DNA of 64,000 nucleotides from Mercenaria mercenaria (lineage: Eukaryota > Mollusca > Bivalvia > Venerida > Veneridae): contig NC_069365.1 in assembly GCF_021730395.1 (NCBI RefSeq), positions 26,567,501 to 26,631,500 on the forward strand, given 5' to 3'. Position 1 is the stretch's first letter; every line of letters starts with the position of its first letter. This document shows, one piece after another, positions 45,951 through 59,418 of the stretch. The notes beneath the pieces were generated by a model. That model was not told the DNA's origin. It worked only from the letters and a program-made list of their open reading frames with translations, and did no database searches. Both the position numbers and the translations under genes were made by a program.

Positions 45951-46115
45951 ATAATTTATAGCAAAAGAGTGTTTTAACACTATTTATACACACGGGAGGT
46001 AATACGTCGTACAAATAATTTCACTCGGGCTGCGCCCTCGTGCAATTATTACGCCCGACGTATAACGGCCCATCGTGCATAAATAGTGTTAAAGCACTCT
46101 TTTGCTATAAATTAT
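45951..46115. mobile_element. MITE-like inverted repeat, copy 1 only
   Basis: ATAATTTATAGCAAAAGAGT and ACTCTTTTGCTATAAATTAT form arms of about 38 bases around a GC-richer middle with a nested palindrome (AATTATTACGCCCGACGTAT against GTAATACGTCGTACAAATAA). The surrounding ~320 bases (about 45800-46118) are absent from copy 2, as expected for a mobile insertion. Confidence 0.7.
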
Positions 46116-47158
46116 TTCTTAAATATCAAACGAAAGACATGAAACAAAATCAGAATTTTCGTATGTTTGTTTGAAACATTGCTAAAAATAACAAATACTT
46201 AACAGTGCTCATTTGTTGTTAAATTGGTACATATCAACCGACGAATACAAACTAAAAGTACTTAGTTCTATAACCCGTACTTAGTATGAACTTTTACTGG
46301 TAAAATTATCCTGGAAAAACTAATGTCAAGACATTACTCTCAATTACGAGAAAACAGAAATAGTAAAACTTCTTCAGAAAGTTGTTTAGGTATGTAGGAC
46401 CTTCATTAGATTGACGAATAAACATTTATCTTTTCTAGGTAACAATTATTCTCTCAAGTTCCTATTATCTTTTTACCTTGAACTTTACCAGATAGTATTT
46501 TGTCATGATCAGCACATGAACAATCATCTTCTGAGGTAACAGAAGCTTGAGGGCGATAACATGCATTTAGCAGCCTGCTATATCAACATAGTTCTTGAAA
46601 CAAAGATGACTTCCACTGACCATCGCGTGTCACGTATCATTACTATAAAAATGGCCAAGCATCCTGTCCGTGCATCTATATTTCTGACAAGCCTCTTTTT
46701 TCCACATCAACAAGTAGTGGCTGTACTATATCTATGAAGAAGATGTGTTTCAGCATACAAAGGAAATTTTTTTTCACTTCCAAATATTTACAGTCCTAAT
46801 GCATCCCGTCGATGAAGCTTTATTCTAATTCCCCTGAAATTTATTTATATCCCATGAAAATGACATCTTTCGTCTGGACACGTTTGTTTGCATACGTTAC
46901 GTAGTCCTATGTTTTTTTACCGGAACATGGACAATCGTTACAGGTTGGACAATAGACAAATAATGATAAAACTAAATTCATAAACATATGTCGATCGTTC
47001 AAATATTTAAGAAGAGATGTTTACAACGGAACACTACGAAACCTGTTCATGTCATTCATTACACAATCTTCATAACTATTGCTGTACATGTGGGTATCCG
47101 TAGTGCGTTTCTCTTACAAATCTTGGCATCAAAATATATGAACAAAGATGTTAACATT

Positions 47159-48500
47159 GCATGAACAGGGTCTGTTTCGTGTTCGGTCCAGAACTCTATC
47201 ATCCATCAAGGGATTACAATATTACTAGGCATAAATGTTCCCTATAATCAAACAACGTGCTATGCACAACACTCAGGACCCTGGTTTAATGGTCAAGGTC
47301 ACACTTGGAAATCAAACTTCCATAGGTATTTTCTTCATTCCTGTCCATAACTTTGTCATGCGAAAAGGATTTGAATATTAGTTAACACAAATATTTCCTT
47401 GGATTAGACGACATGTCATGCGCGAAATCCAGACCCTTAACTCAAATTTCAATGTCAATAAGAAGTCAAAGAACGAGAGAGTTTTTAAACTGTCCTGCCT
47501 GTACCTCTATAATCCTTATAGGGATTTTTAATATTACTTGGCACACATGCTTACCATAATACGATGATGTTCCATACGCAACACCGAGTCCCCTATCTCA
47601 AAGATCAAGGCCACACTTAGAGATCAAAGTTCAATAGGGCCTTTTTTCCTGCCCGGTCCAGAACTCTGTCATCCATCAAAGGCCAAGGTCACATTTGAAG
47701 GTCAAAGATCAAGAGGGTTTTTTTCCTTGTTCGGTGTGTAACTCAACACTCCATAAAGGGAATTTAATATATTACTTTGCAAAAATGTTTTCCATAAAAA
47801 GATGATGTGTCGTACGTAACACCCAAACCACAATCTCAAAGGTCAAGGTAACTTGGAGATCAAAAGGCAATAGGTTCTCTTTCCTGTCCGGTCCGTAACT
47901 TTGTCATACAAAACAGGATTTATATATGAATTGGCACAAATATTTCAATGGATGAGACGATGTGTGATGCGCAAACCCAGACTCCTAGCTCAAAGTTCAA
48001 GGTCAGAATAGGAGGTTAAATATTAAGAAGGTAATTAACCTGTCCTGTCTGTTAATATGAATATTGTCAAAGATCAATATGACACCCTTTCCTGCCCGGT
48101 CCAGAACTCTATCATCCATTAAAGGATTTTAAATATTACTTGCTGGGGGTTTCGTTTTGAGGAGGCTACGTTTTTGGTGCGTGGCATTCCCTGTTTGATA
48201 TTTTTCTTTGTTTTTTTTTGACACAATGTTTCCCATAATGAGACAACATGTCTTGCGCAAAACCCAATTCCTTAACTCAAAGGTCAAAGTCACAGTCGGA
48301 GGTCGAAGGTCAATAGGTTCTTTTTCCTATCTGGTTCATAACTATGTTGTCCATTAAGTTACTGTATTAATACTTGACTCAAATGTTCCCAATAATGAGA
48401 CTATGTGTTATGCGCAATACACAGACCCCTTGCTCAAAGGTCAAGGTCACAGTTGAAGGTCAAAAGTCAACATTGATCTGTTGCTGTCCGGTCTGTAAAA
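47159..48500 (+). repeat. ~145 bp tandem repeats of the AGGTCA-rich family, in copy 1
   Basis: About nine diverged units with CTCTATCATCCATCAAGGGA, ATGAGACGACATGTCATGCG-like and TCAAAGGTCAAGGTCACA segments, the same family as 13720-14880. The left end is internal (no TIR). The element-type right end follows at 48500-48830, ending CTTCCAGTAGGGGACC. Confidence 0.8.
48143..48220 (+). other. 78 bp insertion in a repeat unit
   Basis: Interrupts ACTTG|ACACAATG, which is intact in copy 2 at about 54682. It begins CTGGGGGTTTCGTTTTGAGG and ends in a run of nine T. Only TTG is duplicated. Source unknown. Confidence 0.6.
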
Positions 48501-51500
48501 TATTTTAATATAAGCCTATGTATCATATGGACTCAATTAAAAAATGTCTGTGTATTTACTTCAGAATGACTTTCCTTAGATAAGATGATATCTCACAGTT
48601 TTCTCGTATTTTCCTACCAGCTTAAAAATGAATATTATCAACATTGAAATGCAATACTTCTTTTATATTGATAGATGTTATAAACAATCAACCACTGGAG
48701 ATTTATATGTGCAAAAGTTAATCAAAACTTTGTGTTATAACTTATTGTATTGTACAATATTGTTTATACATCATTGACAGATATTGCAATAGAGAAAATT
48801 AGTTGCCTTCCAGTAGGGGACCTTTTTGGTATGGCAATACTTTATTCACTTGTTTGTCAGGGGTTTTCTACTGATATTAAATTCAACTTCCCAGTTATTC
48901 TACCAGACGGAACTACTGCGACGTCATCTAAGAAACGTTCTCTCTGACTAGACGCGGACGTCGTAAAAACAGCGACCCGTTATCACTAAGCAGCGTTGTC
49001 GTAACTTTGGCGCCTTTCCTTTTGATGTTCATACAAAATGAACATCACAAGTTTCAATTGAAAAATAGGGCGAATTTAGATCTATATATAAGTTTTTCGA
49101 TCACTTGAAATAAAGATAAAATCGTGCGCGTCCGTACTGATTTTCATTTTTAACCGAACATAATAAGCAAAGAATTACAATATTATTTGAAATATTCCTG
49201 CACAGAATGGGATATATTTAGACTAGTACCGTCCAAAAAAATTCAAATTGATTCTCTTCCAAATATATCACCTTATTATACTGAAAAATGATAAATTACC
49301 TAATAACATTGTTCTATAACCTATTAGTTGATTTATGGATCTATCTGGAAATTTTATTTCAAGACATGGTTTAATATGAAAACCAAATAGTAAATTTTGT
49401 CCAAATCTTACCAATGTACTAGTATGCAGGAATGAATTAAAGTTTCTTCTATAAACAATTATCTTCAAGAATTCTTAGTGCAGATGTCATATTTGTCATT
49501 CCTTACTTAAAGTTCATTACAACAATACATCTCTGTTTAAGCATAAATTGAACTAACGCGGATTTACCCCTTTATGACTATAGCAAGAAAAATAGAGCTC
49601 GGACGGGAAACACTTAAGTATAGAATATCGTACGAAACTATATTGATACATTTTTGTCATTAAGTCATTCGTTAAAAACATAAATACATATCTTTTATGT
49701 CATATATATGGTCTGAATATGGATCTACCTTTATACAATGTAGATTTCAAACAAGCGAAAACGCATATGATGTCGTTGGTACATAGACCAAACGACTAAG
49801 TTTGAGAAATTATAAATTCGGACGACCGGTGTTAAAACTGAGTAAATTTCTTGTCTAGTTAAGAGATTTTTGTCATTACAGTCAATTACTTTTAAGCAAA
49901 CATTTTTACAATTAATAGGTTGTGAAATATTGATAGTTTGTTGATTGGGGGACGTCCCCGTGTTTGTATGTGAGGTTGATAGTGTCAGTGTTGCAGACGT
50001 CTCTCCTATCACATCATGTTGCATCTTCATTTCCATATCAATCTTAAGTGCAGGTTCTAATAACATAGTAATACTATTGTAAACTTTTGTTTCTGCATGG
50101 TACATACCAAACCAAACATCTAAAACAAAAATGCATCTATCTTATTTGACTCTGCATTTGGTATGAACACAGCAATTTGAAATTCTATCAATAAGACTCC
50201 AGAAGTCTACCACTATACAAAGCAAAGATCAGGAACGGCACGTAAAAAAAACCCAGAGGGACCTGAAAATACGAACGGAACACCGAGTAATCGCAATCTA
50301 GGAAGCGTGCTCAAGAAAGAACACCAAAACATACCTACCAACCTCAACATTCTTCGAGAGTAATCAGACATTTTCTATAGTTTTTGGAGATTTCTTCCAT
50401 CGCCGAAACCATTCGCTGACGTCACAATAATAAGCAAAAGTTTGTTCAAAAACTGTTACACTCTGTCTTTATATGTTGGATATTCAAACGTGGAAAGTTT
50501 CCACCGAAGTTTCTTTTCTATAGAGGATATAACAGTATGGCACACAAACGCATGCTATTTCATATTCTACATAAGACATCGTCGAAAACCCATCATTGAC
50601 AACTTAGTTTCAAGAAGAGATTGGAAGTTTTCCTGATCATCAGTGGCAAACAAAGCATTTCACTGCTTACCTAGAGACAGATCAATGTTCGCTTTGATTA
50701 CGATTTCTTTAATGGCTCATAAAAGTCTTCAGTAGAGACAATATACAGTGTATTTCTAATGGCTGAGACGTGGGATGTCTGACGTCAAAATGAATGTCAT
50801 TGTCATGTGAACAAAGATAATTTGGTGCGTAACTAGTTCTTTAAGCAGATTTGAGTCAGTAACATTCTGACCTGATTCATACATTGTTCCTATTAATCTG
50901 TGTTTTACTCTTGAAACTAATGAAATTCTATATATGAATATAATGAATCCCTTTTCTTCTACACACATTTATAATCAGACCTTTTTTTTTGTCTGAGCTA
51001 GTTAAACTGAAAAATTAGAAATTAAGATTAATTAATCAAAAATTATTTCCTAGCCGTTATGTGGTATCTATATTGTTGTTTTGTATAATATCAATAGTGG
51101 ATGAGACAAATTTCTTCAAAATATACCTGAGATGGTTTTATTGCGAATTGAGGAATGGTATAGTTTGTGACGAGTAGACCACTTCAACGAGTCAGCATCA
51201 AGTGGTTGAACTATTACAAGAGGAGGATTACTCATAAATTGAACTTTCTTGAAGAATAAAATAAATCAGTCATTTATAAATGAAAAATGCCAGAAAATAT
51301 GTCATTATGTTTTATTGAAACTCGGGTAATGGGCGATAATTTTTTTTGAGGATTTGTTTGAAACTTTTAAGATGCAATGATCAAATACGTTTTAAAGTGG
51401 AAGACTTTGCTATTTATTGTAACATGTTATGATTTGGTTTGAATAAAAATATGATAAATCATGAGTTGACCACTACAATAAATGGTTATCACATATTCTG

Positions 51501-53404
51501 TCTCCCACATGTTGGGGGAATACATATTGACTAAGTGCTGTCCACCTGTCTGTCTGTCAGTCTGTTAGTCCAGTCTGTCACAAAGTTTGTCCCCACAGCT
51601 CCTTCGACACCATCAGGCGGCATTTCACCAGATTTCACAAAAGTTATTATTCCCAAGCCTAGTTCCGCATATCGCTGGGCATGTTACGGTTCGCTGATTT
51701 ACAACGCTCGTACATCTCGAAATCTTGTGTGAGTCCTCCCACACTATCAGCCTGATTTGCTTCAAACTTTCATAAATGAATAAGCTTGAAGTGCAGATGA
51801 CCATAAAGGAAGGAACTTGTGCTGTGTCTATTTTGACGCAATTACGACATTTTGATAGTTGTGCCAGATAGAATATAGAATACAGAGAAAACATTTTAGT
51901 CTGATTTGCTACACACTTCCACAGATGAATAAGCTTGGTGTGCAGATGCCCAAAAAGGAAGGAACCTTTGCTGTGAATATGTTTACCGCAGTTATTGCCC
52001 TTTGATGGTTTTGCTAAATAAAATTGTGTGTCCAACTCCTCAAACACTATTGAAAGGATGTACTTGAAAGTTTCACAGACGAAGGATCTTGGTGTGAAGA
52101 TAACCAGCGGAGTTATGACCCTTGATTTTTGAAATTCTACGATGTCTCTGCTACTTCTCCTGTTTGGAATTTCACCAAATTTTACCTATAGATAATTAAT
52201 AATTAATTTGTGACATTTTAAAATGTCAGCATGGTAAGTAGTGTACGCTTTTGGTAACAAACAAACACATTTAGATTTCATTTGCAACATTTTTAATAAG
52301 TAAGTTTGGCATTATACATATACAGTTTAGTTAATGTTAGGTTCCTATAGATTGTGCAAAAAGTCCAAATATATGTGAAAACAAAATTTGCAGAGATATA
52401 TATATGTAGTAAAATAACAAACGAAAGACGTGGAACAAAATCAGAATTTTTGCATATTTGTTTGAAAATTACAAATACCTAAAAGTGCTCATTTATTGTT
52501 AAATTGGTACATATCAACCGACGAATACAAACTAAATACATAGTTCTATAACCCGTACTTAGTATGAACTTATGAACTTTTACTGGTAAAATTATCCTGG
52601 AAAAAATAATTTCAAGACATTACTCTCAATTACGAGAAAACAAAAATGGTAAAACTTCTTCCGAAAGTTGTTTAGGTATTAAGGACCTTCAAATGAGAGA
52701 CGAATAAACATTTATCTTTTCGAGGAAACAATTATATTCTCAAGTACCGATTATCATTTTACCTTGAACTTTACCAGATAGTATTTTGTCATGAACAGCA
52801 CATGAACAATCATCCTTCGAGGTAACAGAAGCTTGAGGGCGATAACATTCATTTAGCATCCTGCTATATTAACTTAATTTCCTTCCACTGACCATTGCGT
52901 GTCCCGTATCATTACTTTAAACATGACCAAGCATCCTGTCCGTGTATCTATATCTATAATTTTAATTATATTAAGCATTTTTTTCCACATCCACATCAAC
53001 AAGTAGTGGCTGTACTATATCTATGGAGAAGATGTGTTTCAGTACTCAAAGAAAATTTTCTTTCACTTCCAAATATTTACAGTCCTAATACATCTCGTCT
53101 AATTCCCCTGAAATTTATTCATATCTCATAAAAATGACATTTTTCGTCTTCTGGACACGTATGTTTGCATACGTTACGTTGTCATATGTTTTTTTTACCG
53201 GAACATGGACACTTGTTACAGGTTGGACAATAGACAAAAAATGATAAAACTAAATTCATAAACATATGCCGATTGTTCAAATATTTAAGAAGAGATGTTT
53301 ACAACGGAACACAACAAAACCTGTTCATGTCATTCATTACAAAATCTTCATAATTATTGCATTTCTCTTACATATCTTTGCATCAAAATATATAAACAAA
53401 GATG

Positions 53405-54960
53405 TTAACATTGCATGAACAGGGTCTGTTTCGTGTTCGATCCAGAACTCTATCATCTATCAAGGGATTACAATGTTACTAGGCATAAATGTTCCCTATA
53501 ATCAGACAACGTGTCATGCACAACACCCAAGACCCTTGCTTTAAGGTTAAGGTCACACTTGGAGATTAAAAGTCAATATGTGTTTTTTTCCTTTCCTGTC
53601 CATAACTGTGTCATGCAAAAAAGATTTAAATACTAGACAGCACAAAATTTCCCCTGGATTAGACGACATGCCATGCGCAATAGCGCAATACCAAGACTCC
53701 TAGGTCAAAGCTCAAGGTCGCAATAGGAGGTCAAATGTCAAAAGGGTTTTTAACCTGTCCGGTCTGTAACTCAACATTACTTAGAGGGTTTTAATATTAC
53801 TTGGCACAAATACTCACCATAATAAGATGATGTGTCATGCGCAAACCGAATCCCCTCAAAGATCAAGGTCACACTTAAAGGTCAAATGTCAATAGGGCTT
53901 TTTTCCTGCCTGGTCCAAAACTCTGTCATCCATCAAAGGGCAATGTTACATTTGGAGGTCAAAGGCCAAAAGGGCTGTTATCCCTGTTCGGTCTGTAACT
54001 CACCAATCCATAATCCATAAAAATGTGTCATGTGCGACATCAAACCCTAATCTCAAAGGTCAAGGTATCTTGGAGATCAAAAGTCAATAGGTTCTTTTTC
54101 CTGTCCGGGCCATACTTTTGTCTTATTACATACTCGTTTCTATTCCCCGTTAAGTTACACTGGCACCGGAAACGTCATTTTTTTCCAAACACTGACCCTG
54201 ATTTCAATCGGGAACGTGACGTAATTCAGGTGTGTTGTTGCACTGTTTTTTCTATTTAGTTCAGTATTGTCAATCCTCTCAGGCTATTGAACATATTTAT
54301 GATATTACATAATATTTATACATGTAGATGCGTAAGTAATAAAAGGTTTTATCTTTGCTCGGAAATTGCACTCGTTCTTCAGCGGAAAATATGCCTCCTA
54401 AATCGCAATATTCGCTGAAGAACTCGGCATATTTCCGATACAAGCTAATAACCTTAAATACAAACAGGATTACATATGAGTCCCTAGATGAGACGATGTG
54501 TCATGCGCTAAACCCGGACTCCTAGCTCAAAGTTCAAGGTCAGAATAGGAGATCAAAGGTCAAGAGGGTTTTTAACCTCTCCGGTCTAGTCTATTAATAT
54601 TAATTATGTCAAAGATCAATAGTGTTTTTTTTTCCTGCCCGGACCAGACCTCTGTCAGCCATTAAGGGATTTTATATATTACTTGACACAATGTTTCCCG
54701 TAATGAGACAACATGTCTTGCGCAATACCCATAACCCTAATGTCAATTTCACAGTCGGGGATCGAAGGTTAATAGGTTTTTTCCCTCTCCGGTCCATAAG
54801 TTATTTTAATATTACTTGACTCAAATGTTTCCCATAATGAGACAATGTGTTATGCGCAATACCCAGACCCCTAGCTCAAAGGTCAAGGTAATATTTGAAG
54901 GTCAAAAGTCAACATTGATCTTTTGCTGTCCAGTCTGTAAAATATTTTAATATAAGCTCA
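53405..54960 (+). repeat. ~145 bp tandem repeats of the AGGTCA-rich family, in copy 2
   Basis: The same array as 47159-48500, with the same starting sequence TGCATGAACAGGGTCTGTTT, so it was present before the duplication. Confidence 0.8.
54117..54467. mobile_element. Insertion present only in copy 2, with hairpin
   Basis: About 345 bases between CTTTTGTC and AAACAGG that are absent at the matching place in copy 1 (about 47930). Inside, CTCGTTCTTCAGCG pairs with CGCTGAAGAACTCG and GGAAAATATGCC with GGCATATTTCCG, a MITE-like hairpin near 54355-54455. Confidence 0.6.
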
Positions 54961-55320
54961 TGTACCAAATTAACAAAAATGTTGGTGTATTTTCTTCAGA
55001 ATTACTTTCCTTAGATATGATGATTTCTTACATTTTTTCTCGCATTTTCCCACCAGTTTCAAAATGAAATATAATCAAACTTGAAATGAAATACATTTTT
55101 ATATTGATAGATGTTATAAGCAACTGGAGATTTATATATATGCAAAGTTTAATCCAAACGTTGTATTATAACTTATTGTATAGTACTTTATTTGTTTATA
55201 CATCATTGACAGATATTGCAATAGAGTCCAATAGGGGAATTTTTTGGCATGGCAATACTTCATTCACTCGTTTGTCTGGGTTTTTTCAACTGAGCTATAG
55301 ACTGGTAATGACTGGCTAAT

Positions 55321-57539
55321 GTTATTACGATATATCATTACTTGACCATAAATCGCTGGTCCTTAATTTGTGCTATTGTCCGATCTATGTTTCAACACTA
55401 AATTTTGCTGGTCTAAAAAGAAAACTAAAAGAAAAAATAGAAAGAATGCATTTCTGATGTCACTTTATAATACTGACCCCTATAAATCGGCGGTCCATAA
55501 TTGTGCCTAGCTATTGACGAGTAAGGCATTCAATAACGGCGCTACTAGGTATTCAGAACACTGTAAGTCTGAAGATCACAGCGATTTTGAAAATCAGAAG
55601 TCTAAAAGAAACAGATCAGATTAGGTGATGAATAAAATTTCAGGGAAATTTATTTATCTTCTTATCTGTTGACAGATATTTTAAACAGAAGGCAGGATCA
55701 ATTGTGAGTGCGAAAATTGCCAAGTAGCTTCTTTTCGCATGGGCATCAACATTTTCATATATGATAGAATCAAACATACAATTACACTTAAAACATGGCA
55801 TTTGATTAAGAAGGAATATATACTAATGTGTTAGTATTAATGGACTACTTATTAAACATGCTTGATTTTTTACGTTCCACATTATAAGTTATGTGACTGA
55901 ATAAGATATCAAATGTAAAAAAAAGAATGTGGTTCAATGTTGAAAACAGAAGTAAACAATACACTAGTAAACCTATTAAAGGTCAGCTTATTTCAAATGA
56001 AAGTAGTTTTTAAACATATTGCATATCCTTCCATGACCAAGACATATAAAACACACAAAAACAATATTAGATGCATACAACAAGCTGACATGTTTGTAAC
56101 ACGATAAAAAAACGACTATAAAAACTATTTTTGTCAACAGCGACAAAGATTGAGGCTGTTTTAAGTCTCACTATTGTGATTAGTAGAATAACTAATAATA
56201 CTGTTTCAGTCTTCATTTTAGCATTGATTAACCTATTTTAAGTCTGGTCGGTAAACAAATAAATAGTAGACAGGAAGAACTCCCACATATATCATAAGCT
56301 TTACCTACTCTAGTTTTATGACTGTAGCATGAAAGAAACACTCTGCAGTAAGTGGTTGTACTTTTACAAGACGAGATTTAGTGGAACTTTCTCCAAGAGC
56401 AATATAAATCAGTCAATTATAAATTTTTAGAAGATTTAGAGGTCTTAATCTTCAAAGAAACTATTAAAATCTCGTTTTTGTCATTGTTGCTTCAGCTAAA
56501 TGTCAAATTACAAAAACACCAAAATGTATTTATTATATTTTCAAGTGACAGAATGTATAAGTACTTGAAGACTTTACTATAAATTTGATGGGAAACACGA
56601 AACCAGAGATATTGCTGTATTGCAAATGATTAAAAGTTAATCATTATGTAATATATGACCACAAAATTGCAAAGGAACGGAACCCATCAGTAAGGATGGG
56701 TAGTTGACCATGTCTAAGTTGAAGTCTTTTCTCTTTTAAGATTGTTGTTATATGTATTTACATGAATAAATGTCCATATATTATGGTATAAGCTTTCTTT
56801 TAAATCAAAAAAGGCAATTCGAACATGTAAAACGGAAGTATAAACCTCTTCTATAACTCTAATTTGTATCGACTTACACTTATATTTTATTCTGTAACCT
56901 TCATTTCTAGGCCATCAATCATATCATCCAAACAGAATTTCAAAAAGTCTAACACAATATTTTGACCTTCATAAACATTCCACTAAACCCACATTTTGAA
57001 AACACTGAACCCACAATTTGCCACAGACATACAAGAAAACAAACACAGAGCATCAAACATTACCATACAAACACAGAATACGCAAACCGTCTCAGAGCAA
57101 CCCATGTAAATAAATAAAAATATCCGGTGGTTACGCCTTGCAATGATCTGCAGTAAAATGCTACATGTGGGGGTGGATACTTTTCAGCTTGCTCAATACA
57201 ATATTTAAGCACTACAAAAAACGAAACATTAATTAATTGGAAATACTTCATTAAAAATTCTGAAATTTGGCAAGATTGTACATAAAGGAATTTTGAATTG
57301 ATTGGTGTACTTTTAGTCAAGAATTTTACAGTGGTTTGCATGAAATTTGAAGTTTTAAAATCATTTTAGTGTCATATTTTGGATTTTAAAATCAAGAAAC
57401 ATGCCTCCAGCCATATCCGTGGCAGCCGGTGGACACTTAGCAGATAATGCAGGGATTATACAGTAAAATAGATGTTATCTTTCCTTTGTACGTTAATCAG
57501 TCGATATTGAAAAGTCAGATCAGCTACTATTATCAAAAT
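55321..57539. other. Anonymous sequence with one old copy of the duplicated unit
   Basis: 56345-56680 (CAGTAAGTGGTTGTACTTTT, CCACAAAATTGCAAAGGAAC) matches 42395-42720. The rest is A/T rich with no supported gene. Confidence 0.5.
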
Positions 57540-57813
57540 TAAAACTTTTAGGAACTTTGTACAATCAGGTTACTCTCAGTACAGGGGTACTCGAGGGGGA
57601 ATTCGTAAATTAAGTCGTGTTTGGGACACAAATAAAGGGGTTAACAAAGACAATCTACGGGAACTACCGCAAGTAATTCCTGTAGTTTCACAGATTCATC
57701 AAAATACATACAAGGTTTCAACAGTTTCAGGTCAAGGGGTCAATCTCAATAACGGACAAGAGTTATCTCAGACAATCCGTATACTTGCAGAGACTCGTCA
57801 AGGTGCAAGTAAA

Positions 57814-58100
57814 GTTTGTTTGTTTGTTTTGGGTTTAACGCCGTTTTTCAACAGTATTTCAGTCATGTAACGGCGGACAGTTAACCTAACCAGTGTTCCT
57901 GGATTCTGTACCAGTACAAACCTGTTCTCCGCAAGTAACTGCCAACTTCCCCACATGAATCAGAGGTGGAGGACTAATGATTTCAGACACAATGTCGTTT
58001 ATCAAATAGTCACAGAGAACATACGCCCCGCCCGAGGATCGAACTCACGATCCCACGATCCGTAGACCAACGCTCTTACCTACTTAGCTATTGTACATGT
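57814..58100 (-). mobile_element. tRNA-derived SINE with conserved central domain
   Basis: Read on the minus strand: a tRNA-like head with TAGCTAAGTAGGTAAGAGCG (A-box) and GTGAGTTCGATCCTCGGGCG (B-box), a central body with AGTCCTCCACCTCTGATTCA and AGTTACTTGCGGAGAACAGG, and a 3' end CGGCGTTAAACCCAAAACAA followed by an AAAC-type tail. This architecture is abundant in molluscs; the body may belong to the conserved SINE domain described from that group (from memory). It inserted into the LINE and looks little decayed, so it is younger. Confidence 0.85.
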
Positions 58101-58631
58101 ACAGCGTGAACCTCACTCTATAGTTTAAAGTCAGATATCATATTAATAAAAGTATGTAGTATTAACCCAAGATCATTTAAAAATTAAGCACTCTCTTTTT
58201 GTGACTATATCATTTCAAATGAATTTGATGTAGTTGCTATTACAGACACTTGGAATGGCAGTGCTGTAGATAAAACATGCTTAAATGAGCTTGTTCCAGA
58301 TGGCTACAAAATCAAGCACGTCCCCCGCTGTAACGACAGCCGTGGAGGTGGTGTACCAATCATACATAGAACTTCTATAGATGTCCGCCTCCTGGCATCA
58401 ACACGAGACAAAGATATCTCGAGTACATGGACTGCAATTTGAGCACAAAAAATTTAGTTTGCGTCTAGTTGTCGTTTATAGGCCACCACCATCCCGGGGA
58501 AATGGACTTAAAATAGGAGACTTTCTTGAGAATGAATGGCCAAATTTCCTATCTAGATTTGCAACAACTGACAAACAAATCATCATTTTGACATTCCGAC
58601 TGACAGACACACAGCCAACCTTGTAAGTACT

Positions 58632-59210
58632 TTGGATGCACACGGAATGAGACAGCATGTAAATGAAGCCACTCACGTCGGTGGAGACATTCTGGGTGTT
58701 GTCATTACTAGAGATAAGTATGACATCGTGTCAAACATTGAAGTCACCGATCCAGGTCTGTCTGACAACAGAGGTAAGGTCGCTCGCGATCAGTTTTCAG
58801 TGGCTTTCAAAGCCAAGGCTGCCAGACCTCCACCAGTGAGAAAAACTGTTTCTTTTCGAAAACTTAGGGCAATTGATGTCGACTCATTCAAAGGGGATGT
58901 TCTGAACTCAGAGTCCTTGAAAGCAATCATGCCAATTACAGATGCTGATGAGTTAGTTAACACATACACACAAGAACTTCCATCAATTATTGATAAGCAT
59001 GCACCATTGCGCACAAAAACCATTATTCAAAGACCAACATGTCCCTGGTATACACAAGAACTTCTTGATACTAAACATTTAAGACGCAAGTTGGAACAGA
59101 AATGGCGCAAATCAAGGCTGACAATAGACCACCAGCTTTACAGAGAACATTGTGCAACAGTAAATAGGTCATTAAAAAAGCAAAAATACATTTCTACTCG
59201 GATAAGGTAG
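58632..59210 (+). pseudogene. LINE ORF2 fragment: endonuclease end and linker
   Basis: About 190 open codons. It starts in the endonuclease C-terminal part (VGGDILGVVITR and NIEVTDPGLSDNRGKV, with the conserved Ser-Asp that precedes the catalytic His region) and continues into the linker with KAKAARPPPVRKTVSFRKLR and PLRTKTIIQRPTCPWYTQEL. It is the longest intact piece of the LINE; stops occur on both sides. Confidence 0.8.
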
Positions 59211-59418
59211 AATCTTGCCAAAAAGATTCAAAGAGTCTTTTCAAAACCACAAAGCATCTATTAGGTGCTACAAATGACATCACTTTACCAAAAGCTGCAT
59301 CTTCCAAACAACTCGCACAAGACTTTAGTGACTTTTTCATAAATAAAATAGACAAAATACGAACAGACCGCATATATTCCAAAAGAATTCAAAAAGTCTC
59401 ACGTTAGACCTCTTTTGA

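Larger units (their letters stand above)
42861..50046 (+). repeat. Non-coding duplicated unit, copy 1
   Basis: This segment and 50047-55320 match in the same order over most of their length. Landmarks are AAGTGCAGGTTCTAATAACA (42861/50047), CTGTCTTTATATGTTGGATA (43302/50463), GCGAATTGAGGATGGGTATA (44539/51143), CTCCCACATG (44914/51514), AAATTGGTACATATCAACCG (46220/52500), TGCATGAACAGGGTCTGTTT (47159/53412) and CATCATTGACAGATATTGCA (48771/55202). Copy 1 continues through a segment matching 40121-41060. It carries its own insertions at 43685-44229 and about 45800-46118. No conserved reading frame is shared between copies. Confidence 0.8.
50047..55320 (+). repeat. Non-coding duplicated unit, copy 2
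   Basis: Colinear with copy 1 (landmarks given there). It lacks the insertions at 43685-44229 and about 45800-46118 but has its own at 54117-54467. It ends soon after CAATACTTCATTCACTCGTT, so the part of copy 1 after 48880 has no counterpart here. No coding sequence is shared with copy 1. Confidence 0.8.

Noticed and set aside
38640-55320. The duplicated block as a giant virus-derived or self-synthesising element
   Set aside because: No capsid, integrase, polymerase or other protein-coding sequence is seen in any copy, and no terminal repeats bound the unit.
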